Source of the DNA: Echinarachnius parma
Taxonomy: Eukaryota; Echinodermata; Echinoidea; Clypeasteroida; Echinarachniidae
Direction: 5' to 3'
Assembly: GCA_037951105.1 (NCBI GenBank)
Contig: JBAMJV010008831.1
Coordinates: forward strand, 1-64,000
Length of the DNA stretch: 64,000 nt
The notes under the pieces are model-generated. The model saw only the letters and a program-made list of their open reading frames with translations. It ran no database searches and was not told the origin of the DNA. Position 1 is the first letter of the stretch. Every line of letters starts with the position of its first letter. A program made the translations under genes and the position numbers. Below are positions 39,501 through 49,436 of this stretch, one piece after another.

Positions 39501-42500
39501 TCTCAAATCTTTAAATCGGGTCACATATTTTGTAAGGACAAGTCTCAGTAAAACATCCAGAATTCTGAACAACAGACTATGGACCATCAAATGTAATAGA
39601 ATTTGCAAGTGTTATCTCACTTCACCCACAATAAAAATTGTAGCAATTCAAATTGTTTGTAACAGCAATATGCTACCCAGCTCATAAATATTCTTGAGCT
39701 GATTAGCATATATTGGTTTTTGATGGTAATTTATAGATGGATTATGCTAATTATGTTAGCTATAATTCATTCAGAAGTGTAGTCCTGAGCACTTTTAATG
39801 TTATTCATGTTTTAGTACAAGTATACTCTTTAATTTGGTATGCCAATTGTGAAAATTGTTTAATGGGGTTCACTTTGTTTATGAGGGTTTATTATGTAAC
39901 CATTCTGAAAAATTGTAGTTAGTAACTTACTTTTGGAGCCTAGACCAGGGTCAAATCCTGACCGTCACTACATAGTGAAAAAAAAAAAAGAAGTTGTCTG
40001 ACCGTTTGTATGTGTATGTCATGTTCTCCTAATCAAGGTATCTCAAGAAACAGTTAACAGAATACCATGAAACTTGGTACCTGTATGTATCTTTAGGAGA
40101 CAATGAACTGATTACTTTAATAGATTATTGGGTCATGATGCCAAAACGGGCTCATTATGCAGTATGTCCCAGTAAGAATGGCGTAGTAAGTTATAATTAA
40201 GTAATTAAGTAATAATTTTTCAAGGAATGAAGGTTTTATATATCGTATTTGTACCATATTAAAGAAGAAGAGTTGTACTTTTGGATGCTTTTTGTTAATG
40301 TTTTCGGGTTGTCCGTTCGTACGTACGTCCCGTTCTCGTGATCACGTTATCTCAAGAACCGATTGACGGATTCTCACCAAACTTGGTTCATGTATGTATC
40401 TTGGGGTGCCAATGAACTGATTATATTTTGGGGTCATGAGGTCAAAGGTCACAGGGCTCATTATATATGCAAAAATAGCTTGTGATCGCGTTATCTCAAG
40501 AACCGATGGACGGATTCTCACCAAACTTGGTTCATGTATGTACCTTGGCGCGTCAATGAACATGAGTTCAGAGGTCAAAGGTCACAGGGCTCATATGCAA
40601 AAATAGCTTGTGATCAGGTTATCTCAAGAAGTGATTTATGGATTTGCACCAATCTTGGTACATGTATGTATCTTGAGGAGCCAAATAACTGAGTAGATTT
40701 TGGGGGTCATGAGGTCAAAGGTCACAGGGCTCAATATATGTGCAAAATCTCAAGAACTGAATGTCAGATTATAATCAAACTTGGTACCTGAATGTATCTT
40801 AGGAAGCCATTGTAGCCATCATATTTAGGAGTCATGAGGTCAAAGGTCAAGGTCACAGGACTCCTTATGCATAAATAGCTTGTAATTGCAATATCTCAAG
40901 AACCAGTTGACAAATAACTATCAAACTTGGTACCTATTTGTATCAAAATTGAGTTGAATTAATTCAGTGCATGTTAATTTGGGCTTGATATAAATCGCAC
41001 AATGGTGGAGGCATCATTTTTGACTGCGCGCAGACGAAGTTAGACTCAGTTCCCTTCAGCAGATCCCCAATTATGTCTGATTGTATATACAAAAACAAAA
41101 CAAAATGATTTTGCTACATGCACTGAAGATGGCGATGTATATTTAGCACATTTTGACTTCTCACTAAGAATTATGATATGACAATGATGTAGTGATGGCT
41201 AGAGTACAATTAGATTAGTCACTACTGATATTGGAAGGGTTAACGATGGTTGAATATATGGTAAAATCTCCCTAAAATGCAAGTTTTCTGGATAGAGTTC
41301 TTCCAAACTTACCTTGCCATGCAGGATTCTGATCGCCTCAGATTGCTAGCACTTTTGACAGTTCCTTAAAGTTCCTCAAAGTGGATTTCGATGTACTCCC
41401 CCAAAAAAGACTATATCTAATGACTCACATACCTAATTAAACTGAAATAAAAACCATCAGGAAGCCTAATTATTATTCTTATATATTGATACTTAATATG
41501 TATATATTTATAAAATTACCTTTATATCTTTAAAAATGTATTTTCCGACTGAACCATTCTTTCTGGCACATACTGTATATATATATATGCGAACATAGCA
41601 CACAACTGGGATATTTCAAGAAACAGTTGACAGATCAATCCTAATCAAGCATAGTGCCTTTTGATATTCTGGGGAGCCAATTAGCTTTTTACTCCGTAAG
41701 TAATGATGCAAACATTCAAATGTAGGGTAATATGCAAAAATATCTTGTTAAATTGTAATATCTCATGAACCAGTTGACACATTTGGTCAAACTCGATATC
41801 TGTGTGTACATTGAGGAGCTAATTGAGTAGATTTGGAGTCAAAGTCTGGTCAAATTTCAATTTAGCCCATACTACATGTATATGAGAACATGGCTTGTAA
41901 TTGAGATATTGCATTTATAAGAAGCTTGCATTTTGAACCATCCTCAATCATGAACTGATTTACAATATCTTGTTAGTATTGTAGTCATTGCCATTGATTG
42001 TAAGATTTATGTCTAAAGTCACAACTAATTAATCCTCTTGAAAGTTGTTGAAATAATGTAGCTGTGATGTGATTCATTTTATTCCACACTGTTCAAGCCT
42101 TCTTGAAAAATTAGGGTTCCTTATCCTATTAAAGAAAAAATCCCATTGTGGCTTATTTCCTCCCCTTCCAGACTCTACAAGCATTCACCCAAGCCAGTGC
42201 AAGTCTACAAGTTGAAGCTGGTGGCAAATTTGTGATGCTAGATGGCAATATAACTGGCGAATTTGTTTCATTAGTAAGTGGTTCTATATTTTATTTTGCC
42301 CTTTGAATGCATTCATTCATTTTGTGTGCGTTGCTTACCACATTGATCATTGTCTTTTACAGATGAAGGTTTGCACATTTACCTTTTTCCTCGGGAACAC
42401 AAGCAAAAACTTGTTCAGAACTCTATATTTTCATGCCTCCGCAAAGAAGTGGCTGGAGACCATATGTTTTGAGTTGTCCGTCCGTATGTATGTCCTGTTC

Positions 42501-45500
42501 TTGTGTTTGCGTTATCTCAAGAACTGATTGACAGATTAGCATCAAACTAGGTACCTTAATGTATTTTGTGGAGCCAATTAACAGGTTTGATTTTGGGGGC
42601 ATGAGGTTACAGGTCATAGGAAATTATATAACTTGTAATTGTGATATCTGGAGAACTGGTTGACATAAACATCAAACTTTGAATCAAAAGAATTTATATA
42701 AAAATTGCCAAATGGTGAAGTGTTTTTTTCCAGCTGTGTGCAGTCAAAGATCCATCTTGTTTTTATTAATTCAGCCAGAGTCAGACTAGTTATTAAAATA
42801 CAAAGGAAGGTTCATTGTTTTGTTGAAACATATTTTAAACTTGTAATTGCTTAGCCTTTAGGCAGCACACTAATCACTTATCATTATTGTGTTGATTGCT
42901 AATATTCAGACTACAGCGAACATTCAGGATATCAAATTACGTAATAATGTTTTGACCAGTGATTTTAAACCTATGAGGGCCTGCTAACTAAAATAGCAAA
43001 ACTTTATATTGAATCTTTGTAGCATAATGTATTTTAATTATTATTCTTCTATCCTATCCAGGAACCACATTCAAAGATTGTAATGAAATGGAGATTCAAA
43101 TCATGGCCTGATGGTAAGTGTAATTGTATATCTATAATAATAATAATATTAATAATAATATGAACATTTATATAGCGCAGCTACTATAAATATATACTCT
43201 ACTGCGCTTAAATAATTATTTTAATTATTATTACCCATGGTCATCAGGTACATTTCAAACCCACACAATGATAGCCATAGTTGTCATACATTTATTGCTT
43301 AAAAGTGATCCATTAACTTCATATCATGGTTTTCCAATCATATATTAATATCACTATAAGATTCTTCTGAATGATGTGTGAAAACATACATTGTTTACCT
43401 AGTGAAAAGGGGAAAGTTTATGTCAGATTGTTTGACTTACTGCCACTTGGTTTTGACTATAATCAAAAAGCATCAGGGACATACATTTACAAACGAAAAA
43501 CCCATTTCATTCTTTTGTTACCATTAGGCTAAAAACGAAGTACGAGAGAATTGTGAGAGCTCTAAATGATTTTGGTCCAGTTGACAAAGCTATAAAGAGG
43601 TGGCCAGAGGCATTGTTTTATGGCTGCCTCTTCTGTCCCATTTTCGTTATCGCGATATCCCAATAATTGTCAGATGGATTACAGCATAAGAAGTTAAAGG
43701 TTCCATGACATAAAAATGTGTATCTGTATTAGTATACAAACATCACATATTTGTGGCTCAACTTGAGCCTGGCCTAAAAAGACAAATACTACCGGTAACC
43801 AGTTAACCCACTTCGCACCAGCAGACCTATTGTTGCCCGGAGATATTCTAATGTTTTTCTTTCTTTCTCCAGTCAATCCCTCGAGTTCTGATTATAGGCA
43901 TCAGGACAATGGGCCCTTTGAAAAAAAATTACAATTACAACGGCACTTTCCGCAACGATAACTTTAAATATATTAGATCAATCAGAATGAAATTTCAGGG
44001 TATAAAACTATAACTTATTATCTACGTCTTGCAGAAAACCCTATTCGATTTGCTTCAGTGGTCATGGAGAATTAGGATCTTTTGTCAATCATGTCAGATG
44101 TCCCTTCCCTCCAGATTTTGGAAGGAGACGTGTTGTCCATTGACAACGGGACTCTCTGCAACGATAACTTTAAAGATAGTAGATCAATCAGAATGATATT
44201 TCAGGGTATGAAATTATAACTTATTACCTACATCTTGCAGAAAACCCTATTCGATTTGCTTCAGTGGTCATGGAGAATGAGGATATTTTGTCAATCATGT
44301 CATGTGTCCATTTTCGTTATGTTCACGCGTTATGAATGAAAATGGACTTGTTCACGCGTTATGAACGAAAATGGACATGATTGACAAAAGATCCTCATCC
44401 TCATTGCAGAAAGTCGCGTTGTCAATGGACAACACGTCTCCTAATAAAATCTGGAGGGAAGGGACATCTGACGTGATTGACAAAAGATCCTCATTCTCCA
44501 TGACCACTGAAGCAAATCAAATAGGGTTTTCTGCAAGATGTAGGTAATAAATTATAGTTTCATACCCTGAAATATCATTTTGATTGATCTAATATCTTTA
44601 AAGTTATCGTTGCGGAAAGTGCCGTTATAATTTTTTGGGGGACAAGCTGTATAGTCTGTCATCAGCCAAATTGAGTCCTGGAAAATCCTGGACAATAGTG
44701 TCCAGGATTTTCCAGGACTCAATTTGGCTGATGACAGACTATACAGCTTGTCCCCCAAAAAATTATAACGGCACTTTCCGCAACGATAACTATGACTGAA
44801 TTTCAAAGGGGCCATTGTCCTGATGCATATAAGCAGAACTCAAGGGATTAACTGAAGAATGAAAGGAAACCATGAGATATATCTTGGGACCATAGCAACA
44901 AGACAACAGGTCTGCTGGTGCAAAGTGTTACCGGTAGTCTATGTCTTTTTAGGCTGGGCTCAAGTTGAGCCACTGATGAGAATTCGGGCCATTATGTTTT
45001 GCATATTTTCAAACATCAATTATGATTTTTGTTTCAATCTGCTAAACCTCGTCTCCAAACAAAACTCGCCAGAGAAAAATTCTGGTTGTGACATCATCTG
45101 TCAATCACTGGTCAGCTAACATGAGATGAACTAGACAAAGGTATAAAAAGAACAGGCTTACAGTAGCATGCACTGCATGTTTCCATACAATGGGTAATTT
45201 CAAGTATGGTTTAGGTGTAAGTGTTCAGGGTAGAAATTTGCCGTCTTATCTGAGCCTGACTAAGTAGGTAAAACATGGAGGTAGTTTATGTGCGGGAAAA
45301 GCTTGATTTTCTGTTATTTTTGACGCCACTTAGAAACAAATATGTTTTATTTTATGTACTAACATGTTCAAGTGTAAAGGAGAACTGCCTGAAATATTAA
45401 GTTTGATTATGTTACACTGATCACCAGCACAGTTTTATCATCTAGAAAATGATTTTATCTTTTCTTAAAATGACAACCCAAAGTTGGGGGTGCGGGTTAT

Positions 45501-45794
45501 ACATAGATGTGATTTATACAACGTCAAATATGGTAGGTGCCGTTTCCAAATTGTACCTGGTGTCTGCTTTGAATGACTTTTAATCCTCTCTATTCTATCT
45601 CCTTAATCTTTCCTACTATAGGGCATCACTCACTTGTCACTCTGCAGTTCAAGCAGAAGTCAGACTGTACAGAGTTAACCTTGACTCAGAAGGGCGTTCC
45701 CACCTTTGACCTTGACAGGACAAAACATGGGTGGAATGGCATCTTCTTTGACCGGATCAAGGGCCTGTTTGGCTTCGGTGCTTCCCTCTTCTGA
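21555..45794 (+). CDS. AHSA1: AHSA1, activator of Hsp90 ATPase (co-chaperone), ten exons
   Basis: Exons: 21555-21634, 23910-23989, 30658-30768, 31903-31988, 32742-32862, 34590-34687, 39345-39491, 42172-42273, 43062-43113, 45622-45794. All have AG/GT borders and phases close to 349 residues (human 338). Aha1 is a cytosolic co-chaperone that binds Hsp90 middle and N domains and stimulates its ATPase. Visible hallmarks: start MAKWGKGDPRWIVEERADAT; the NNWHW motif at 23-27; the RKxK motif as RKAK at 73-76, before LIFFYEW; PNLSDEN in exon 4; the F(S/T)QGMILP end of the N-domain. The linker (exons 6-7) is divergent. The C-terminal SRPBCC domain has MKWRFKSWP at 283-291 and ends GFGASLF. No key residue is missing. 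The gene spans 24 kb because introns 1-9 are packed with transposon-like repeats. Identity is very secure; exact donor choices are by frame. Confidence 0.96.
22093..23031. mobile_element. TA-flanked TIR element in AHSA1 intron 1
   Basis: TIR CCGTGGGTGCTGGAGAACCT and its near-complement (AGGTTCTCTAGCACCCACGG type), flanked by TA (22091-22092, 23032-23033), 939 bp. The word GAGAACCCGGCC recurs inside (22511, 22935), and it holds the palindrome at 22460-22491. No transposase. Confidence 0.75.
22460..22491. repeat. Palindrome GTAAATGGTTCAC...GTGAACCATTTAC
   Basis: Thirteen-base perfect arms around CTGA. Same repeat family as 8190-8214. Confidence 0.7.
23340..23820. mobile_element. ~480-bp fold-back (hairpin) element just before AHSA1 exon 2
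   Basis: Arms of ~235 bases pair around 23578 (CCCCTA-ATAC-TAGGGG). Outer parts: CACCGATCTAG / CTAGATCGGTG, and CATGACATGTC / GACATGTCATG. Inner parts: CATACTCGCCTCCTATACAA pairs with its complement near 23617. A poly-G tract at 23649 interrupts the right arm. It ends about 90 bases before exon 2. Confidence 0.85.
23990..24767. other. AHSA1 intron 2, first part
   Basis: Contains an inverted pair near the donor (AAGATATCAAGATATACAGTG and a TCCAAATAATT...CTGGGTACACTG-type copy near 24228-24256), making a ~240-bp TIR element: AGTGTAACCAACAATTATTT at 24035 and its partner ending 24252. The rest is unremarkable. Confidence 0.4.
24768..25565. mobile_element. Pearl/Tsp-like repeat with ~146-bp tandem core, intron 2
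   Basis: Starts GTCGAGCCCACCAAGG, then a (CCGTCCGT)n-rich tract (24808-24868), then five cores keyed by CCAACCCTGCATCTG at 24897, 25024, 25170, 25317 and 25481. It ends CGCGCAATTGGGCGAGAC, whose tail is a near inverted copy of the start (GTCTCGCCC vs GTCGAGCCC). Confidence 0.75.
25623..26366. mobile_element. TA-flanked mariner-type MITE in AHSA1 intron 2
   Basis: CAGGGTGTTTATAAAAAAGC (left) and GCTTTTTTGTAAACACTCTG (right) with TA on both sides, 744 bp. Inner arms also pair (GGAACCCAACTT / AAGTTGGGTTCC; ATATTGCAATAA words). CAGGGTGT ends with TA duplication fit the Tc1/mariner superfamily. Confidence 0.8.
26367..28192. other. AHSA1 intron 2, middle
   Basis: Holds two ~120-bp tandem units (GTGTCCAGAATGCAGTTTTC at 27102 and 27221), a CRE palindrome TGTGACGTCACA at 26859, and open frames with no family match. 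No exon seen. Confidence 0.4.
27060..27340. repeat. Tandem ~120-bp repeat, two copies
   Basis: GTGTCCAGAATGCAGTTTTC, GCAATAAAATCGCGATG, ATGTGCGTGCGAAAAA and ACCAAAGTGAT follow in the same order twice. CTGTCGCCAAAATGTGTCGG precedes as a shorter duplication. Confidence 0.7.
28193..29226. mobile_element. GAGGCCGAGACC word-array element with higher-order repeat, intron 2
   Basis: Opens AGTGGCATACCCAGGATC, then about 28 units of ~31 bases of the form CATTTTCGAGGCCGAGACCACGGTTTTTCGA. Unit variants recur in blocks: ACCAACAATTTT at 28272, 28611 and 28951, so a ~340-base higher-order repeat of eleven units. It ends in GAGACCGCTTAAATTTGGTC units and poly-G (29213-29226). Related copies: 38189-38592 and 60270-60358. 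Confidence 0.8.
29323..29841. mobile_element. Element bounded by poly-G and poly-C (type P), intron 2
   Basis: G run then CACTCGAATTATTTTTTGAC; closes CATGAGTG then 13 C. The interior repeats GGGTCTTTAGAGCTACAAAATC and GGGTCTATGGAGC. CGGCACATACCCGTCTTACA near the right end matches 15125-15145. A 24-base poly-C run directly precedes the left G run. Confidence 0.75.
29842..30657. other. AHSA1 intron 2, last part
   Basis: Low-complexity AT-rich; GGTGGCCACTA is repeated at 30141 and 30190. Ends in the exon 3 acceptor TTGATATAG. Confidence 0.4.
31217..31685. mobile_element. TTAA-flanked MITE, family E, AHSA1 intron 3
   Basis: AGGGCAATG (left) and CATTGCCCT (right) with TTAA on both sides (31213-31216, 31686-31689), 469 bp. 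No coding content. Confidence 0.8.
32190..32690. repeat. Pearl/Tsp-like tandem cores, degraded, AHSA1 intron 4
   Basis: Three cores marked by GTCATGAGGTCAAAGGTCAC / ATGCAAAA(C/T)TAGCTT / ATCTCAAGA. Same core as at 40280-41042. The (CCGT)n tract and ends are missing. Confidence 0.65.
33292..34185. mobile_element. TA-flanked fold-back element, AHSA1 intron 5
   Basis: CAGTGTGTCCCAGATAAAAA (left) and TTTTTTCTGGGACACTCTG (right) with TA on both sides. Arms of ~440 bases pair through to the centre: CATGGCAGAAATTTTCTGTC, CCCAAATGAGTAACTTTCCT and others each have a complement on the other side. Mariner-type ends (CAGNGTGTCCC). Confidence 0.85.
34913..37089. mobile_element. ~2.2-kb fold-back element, AHSA1 intron 6
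   Basis: TIR ATAGTTAGGCGGCTAAGGG with its partner CCCTTAGCAGCCTAACTAT; CAATTGTGCAC follows on both arms. Arms of ~1 kb pair almost throughout: GGAAGTTTGC / GCAAACTTCC, TCCAAGATGGCTGCC / GGCGGCCATCTTGGA, CCACTTTTCCAAGG / CCTTGGAAAAGTGG. The spacer is near 35900-36060. Six ATGCAAAT octamers lie in the arms. Confidence 0.85.
37130..37345. repeat. Fragment of the GTTACTAGATCCCT MITE family
   Basis: ACTAACTCATTGCACTGACT, CACGACTATCCAGTGG and GGACAATGTTACTAGATCCC match the block at 47205-47440 in order. Ends only partly preserved. Confidence 0.65.
37506..38991. mobile_element. TIR element filled with CATTCAATTTCG words, AHSA1 intron 6
   Basis: TATAGGTTTTCCCGGTCAAT (left) and its near-complement TTGGCCGGGAAAACCTATA (right). 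Both ends hold ~12 irregular copies of GGCATTCAAATTCG or its complement. The word array is restricted to the ends (37530-37790 and 38680-38960). The element at 38189-38592 is nested inside. Confidence 0.75.
38189..38592. mobile_element. Short copy of the CCGAGACC word-array element, nested
   Basis: Opens AGTTGCGTACCCAGGATT, closes CCCTGGGTACGCCTATA (inverted copies). Inside are poly-G tracts, a (GT)n run and six or seven CGAGGCCGAGACC units, shorter than the copy at 28193. Confidence 0.8.
39492..40279. other. AHSA1 intron 7, first part
   Basis: A degraded pearl-like piece (about 39945-40190: TCTGACCGTTTGTATGTG, ATCTCAAGAAACAG, AACTTGGTACCTGTATG). Otherwise unremarkable. Confidence 0.4.
40280..41042. 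mobile_element. Pearl/Tsp-like repeat with ~150-bp tandem core, AHSA1 intron 7
   Basis: GTTTTCGGGTTGTCCGTTCG opens, then five cores marked by ATCTCAAGAACCGATTGACG, CTTGGTTCATGTATGTA, GTCATGAGGTCAAAGGTCAC and GCAAAAATAGCTTGTGAT, ending GTGGAGGCATCATTTTTGAC. The same ends and core as the better copy at 50024-51244. Confidence 0.8.
41043..41577. repeat. Fragment of the 46045 mariner-type family
   Basis: AATTATGTCTGATTGTATA, GGTAAAATCTCCCTAAAATG, CTGGATAGAGTTCTTCCAA and TTCTTTCTGGCACATACTG match, inverted or diverged, the right arm of 46045-47074. The left end is missing. Confidence 0.6.
41578..42171. other. AHSA1 intron 7, last part
   Basis: A short (TA)n run and one or two diverged pearl-like cores (41590-41930: ATTTCAAGAAACAGTTGACA, ATATCTCATGAACCAGTTGA). 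Ends in exon 8 acceptor CCCTTCCAG. Confidence 0.4.
42432..42764. mobile_element. One-core pearl/Tsp-like repeat, AHSA1 intron 8
   Basis: CATGCCTCCGCAAAGAAGTG opens, GTTGTCCGTCCGTATGTATG follows, then core ATCTCAAGAACTGATTGACA, and the closing GTCAAAGATCCATCTTG. It shows the minimal layout: left end, CCGT tract, core, right end. Confidence 0.75.
43135..43245. repeat. ATAATAAT microsatellite with SINE/LINE-like tail
   Basis: An (AAT)n tract is followed by TTTATATAGCGCAGCTAC and then ACTCTACTGCGCTTA, a word pair typical of dispersed invertebrate short retroelement 3' ends. It starts 20 bases after the exon 9 donor of AHSA1. Confidence 0.4.
43752..44973. mobile_element. Complex fold-back element with perfect 93-bp palindrome, AHSA1 intron 9
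   Basis: Outer arms TGGCTCAACTTGAGCC / GGCTCAAGTTGAGCCA; then GGACAATGGGCCCTTTGAAA pairs near 44808. A ~150-base unit (CGATAACTTTAAA ... TTTTGTCAATCATGTCA) occurs twice direct (43955, 44160) and once inverted (44470-44620). GTTCACGCGTTATGAA repeats in tandem near 44330. The innermost part is the palindrome 44602-44791. A solo end piece is at 62117-62180. Confidence 0.85.
44602..44791. repeat. Perfect palindrome, 93-bp arms, 4-base loop
   Basis: Arms 44602-44694 and 44699-44791 match without a mismatch by eye; the loop is ATAG. The arms start AGTTATCGTTGCGG and meet at CCTGGACA/TGTCCAGG. Confidence 0.9.
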
Positions 45795-46044
45795 CGGCGT
45801 CTCCTCCCTGCGAGGATCTCATCTGCTTGGCCTTCAGCCAGCATCTCATGGAGAACTTTGATATTGTCTCTATTTGCCATAGTTGTTTTCAAACGTTATG
45901 TCATCAACCGTCACTGAAGAGATCAACTGATCTGGTGCTGCTAGTCTTGGGAGGAAACTCCTTTTCCTTACTTAAAAAAAAAGAAAGGTTGAAGATACCT
46001 CCCAAATGTTACCTTGTGTTTGAATTTCAATTTAAAGGGATCTA
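45795..46044 (+). other. AHSA1 3'UTR, proximal part
   Basis: Follows the TGA stop. Slightly more GC than the introns. No AATAAA occurs before the mariner-type element at 46045; the first ATTAAA is at 46132, inside that element. Confidence 0.5.
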
Positions 46045-47074
46045 CAGGGTGTCTCAAAAAGAATTGTACAGTTGGAAAATATGTGTTTAAGGTATGAAGG
46101 TAATTTGAAAAACATACATATTTGGTGTCATATTAAAGAGGAAAAATCAGGCTTTCTGGTGGTTCTTATCTCAGCTTAATTGGGTTTATAAGTCGTGAGA
46201 TATGGTAATTTGTTTGCAAAAATTTCGAAATCCACTTTGTGTCAATTTACGTGCTGTGCATTAGATAACTTACCAATATTTAATAATTTTTAGAGCAAAA
46301 ATGTAGCATGTATTAAGTCATTATTCAATTGGCTAAATGTTGTGCGTAAATATATTGTTACCAATGTCTGAATTACATTTCAATAGATTTCACGCCTTTT
46401 GTTGGTTCAACAGAGGCTTTACAAAATCTTCAAAGATTCGTCTTCTGAAGTAGTGTTTGAGCATTAACGTGTATTATTACAATGCGAGCCTTTGCTACAC
46501 TTTACAATCAGATATCCCTTGAGGAAACTCTCTTTATGGTCTCAATATTCGAACGCAAAGCCTGACAAATAAGGAAAACAGTAACAAGGCAAACGCCTTT
46601 AGCTTTGCGACACCATTCGGAACTGTCAAAAGTGTTAGGAATATGAGGCGATCAGAATCATGAATCAAGGTAATATTTGGAAGAACTCTATCCAGAAAAT
46701 TTGCTTTTTAGGGAGATTTTACCATATTTCACCACCGTTAACCCTTCCAGCGTCAGCAGTGACAAATATAATTGTACTCTAGCCATTATTACATCGTTAT
46801 AATATCATAATTCTTAATGAGAAGATCAAATGTGTGCAACAAATGTCCAACGCCATTTTCAGTGCAAATACGCAAATCAGCAAAAATAGGTTTTTTGTAT
46901 TTTCGTATTCAATCAGACATAATTTGAGATCCGCTGAATGGAAATACGTCATACAAAGAGCATCTGAAAGCACAACTCTTCCTCTGTAATATGGTACCAA
47001 ATAATTTTTAAAATTATCATATCATATTTTAATAATTTTTGTCCTGACTGTACCATTCTTTTTGAGACACCCTG
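46045..47074. mobile_element. TA-flanked mariner-type TIR element downstream of AHSA1
   Basis: CAGGGTGTCTCAAAAAGAAT (left) and ATTCTTTTTGAGACACCCTG (right) with TA on both sides, 1030 bp. The TIR goes on for about 30 bases. No transposase frame. Relatives at 1822 and 41043 show it is dispersed. Confidence 0.9.
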
Positions 47075-47076
47075 TA

Positions 47077-47450
47077 GTAACTTTGTTGACGTGTGCAAAA
47101 AGTGATGATTGGTTGATACAATGTTATCTGATATGTCTACTGGGTATTGCGTGAAAATGTCAAGTTAAATGGACATTATATGGCCGAGTAATGAGCAAAA
47201 ATGCAAAGTGATATTCACTAACTCATTGCACTGACTTTGCACACGGTTACGACTATCCAGTGGATAGTTTAACATCTGAACACTTCAATCGTAAATATCT
47301 TTTTAACGAAAGGGAAATATGAACAACCGAAACCTGTCCCATGCTTCTATTGTTAATATGAATACAACAAGGTATGAGGGAACCGCTAGAATTCCAATTG
47401 GATTTTGAGGATTTGGACAATGTTACTAGATCCCTTCAATGCTCATTTGA
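47077..47450. repeat. GTTACTAGATCCCT MITE family copy
   Basis: GTAACTTTGTTGACGTGTGC (left) and GGACAATGTTACTAGATCCC (right) with GGCCGAGTAATGAGCAAAAA and ACGACTATCCAGTGGATAG inside. The left half recurs inverted at 59955-60120 (TTTGCTCATTACTCGGCC). Confidence 0.6.
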
Positions 47451-47991
47451 TTTTTGAATAATTTCCCCTTTATTTTATGAAATTTAACTACCTACTTCGA
47501 AGTGGATAAAGTATTTTAGGTGGAAATTATCTGATTATTCCATAATTTTGATCAGTATGATTGTAGGAAGATAAGTCATTGATTAATAAACATCATTATT
47601 TGTAGAGCTCATATATGCAAAACAACTTTTAAAAGGCCGAAACCAAAAATATGCTGATTTGTGCATGAAATGTTTCTATTTAGATAGCAGCATGTTCCTG
47701 TAATATTTGTAACCTACCTTTTTATTTTCTATGATAAGAAAAAATACATATGATGCTAAAACCTTCATTTCAGTAACGGTCACAGCTACAGAGACTGAAT
47801 TGCAGTGATAATTTACAATAAAATAACATTGACATATCAATAACATACAACATAGAAATGATTAATTTGATTTAGTATCTTTATTGGAATGAAAGGAAAT
47901 GTAATAACAGCACAACTTACCAAACTGATGTGATGCTTTATATATATATATCAATAATTATATACTCAAACACACACACACACACACATTC
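47451..47991. other. Intergenic, nothing clear
   Basis: AT-rich, with a (TA)n run at 47939 and a (CA)n run at 47970-47988. Confidence 0.35.
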
Positions 47992-48384
47992 TTGTAAGAG
48001 CCTTCAATCAGGGATATGGGTTTTTCAATGTTATAAACACCTTCAAACGGGGATATGCCCGTTTGTTTAATGATGTTTGGCTTGTCCCCGGTTTGCTGGT
48101 GTGTAAACATGGCAATATGCCCAATTTGTGGGTTTAAAAATACACACACATTCACTTGCATACACACACACACACTTATACACCCACTATGTAAAAAAAC
48201 GGGCAAAACGGGCATATAAGGGATATCCTTAAAAAATCATAATACCATACAGTACAGCCCTTAAGACGATCCCTGAAGCACTATACCCCCCTGTTCGGAA
48301 ACCGGGGATATGCCCGGTTTCCGGAATATCCCCGTTCTGCCGGTGTTTAAACTTGTGTGTATCCCCGATTGACGGTCCTTACAA
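47992..48384. mobile_element. TIR element with GGGGATATGCCCGGTTT words between (CA)n tracts
   Basis: TTGTAAGAGCCTTCAATCAG (left) and GATTGACGGTCCTTACAA (right). GGGGATATGCCCGTTTG, GGCATATAAGGGATATCC and CCGGGGATATGCCCGG make local hairpins. (CA)n microsatellites lie on both sides and inside. Confidence 0.65.
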
Positions 48385-48834
48385 ACGCACACACGCACAC
48401 ACACATACAAAAATACATACATACAAACACACAGATGATAAATATGGTGATGAATATGAATGTTTTTCTACAGTTGCACACTTGTGTTCTTGTATTAGTG
48501 AAATTGATGAAAAGTTCTTGCTAAAAAAAAATATTGTATCTGATTTTTGGGTACTTGTTTTCTAACAACCAGAAGGTCATTTTCTTGTGTACACTTCAAG
48601 TTTATGTACAGATGGTCATTTTCAAGATTGCATGCTTGTGGCGAAGATAACATTTACACTATGAAGTTCTTGTGTCAGATCATGATTAATTCTGCTCATT
48701 ATTTTGTATCCCCTGTTGCTACAGCTGTATTTCAGACTTTACCCATCAACACTTACACCATGGACCATATAAAGGCATTCAACTACTAGAGTGCAACATT
48801 CACATGAAAAATGTGTATACTGTGAATAACAATA

Positions 48835-49000
48835 CAGTGAAATCTCATAACTAGCACCTTGGGCCTATTCAATTGACCTCATTATATCACATATCTCCTA
48901 TCAGGGCTTTAACAAAATAGAACCTGAACCTGTGAAATGACCTCACTATATCAAATACTAAGTTATAACAAAGCTTGTTGTATTAAAGGAGGCTTCAGTG
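48835..49000. mobile_element. Small TA-flanked pogo/Tigger-like MITE
   Basis: CAGTGAAATCTCATAAC (left) and GGAGGCTTCAGTG (right) with TA on both sides, 166 bp. CAGTGAAxCCTC is a common pogo-type end. Similar interior words appear at 61335-61440. Confidence 0.6.
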
Positions 49001-49115
49001 TACATGTAATTTGTATTTGTCATTGTAAATATGTCTTCCTGTTTATTTACATAATGCACATTTATGTTTGAAATATGTATGGTTGTAAGAAGTATTTAGT
49101 GACCATAAGGATTAA

Positions 49116-49436
49116 AGTGATCCATTAACTTTGTATTTTTCCTCGAAAGTAATGTTTGAGAAGTTTAGTCAAATACCAACTTGATTGTGGGAATCTCAAA
49201 TTTTCCTAGTGAAAACAGAACATCAATGTCCAAATTTGGATACTCTTGGCTACGGTCGGAAACCGTCTATAGACGCTCTGAAATTCAATCTTAAATATAT
49301 ATCCATGATTATGCAGACATTTGAAAAATCAAAACCCATTTCATTCTTCTATTACCATAAGCGCACAACAAGTTACAAGAGAAGTGTGAAAGCTCCAGGT
49401 GATTTATGTTTAATTGTACAAAGTTAATGGATCACT
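49116..49436. mobile_element. TTAA-flanked MITE, family D
   Basis: AGTGATCCATTAACTTTGTA (left) and TACAAAGTTAATGGATCACT (right), exact inverted copies of 20 bases, with TTAA on both sides (49112-49115, 49437-49440), 321 bp. A diverged copy lies at about 43305-43600 in AHSA1 intron 9. Confidence 0.9.
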
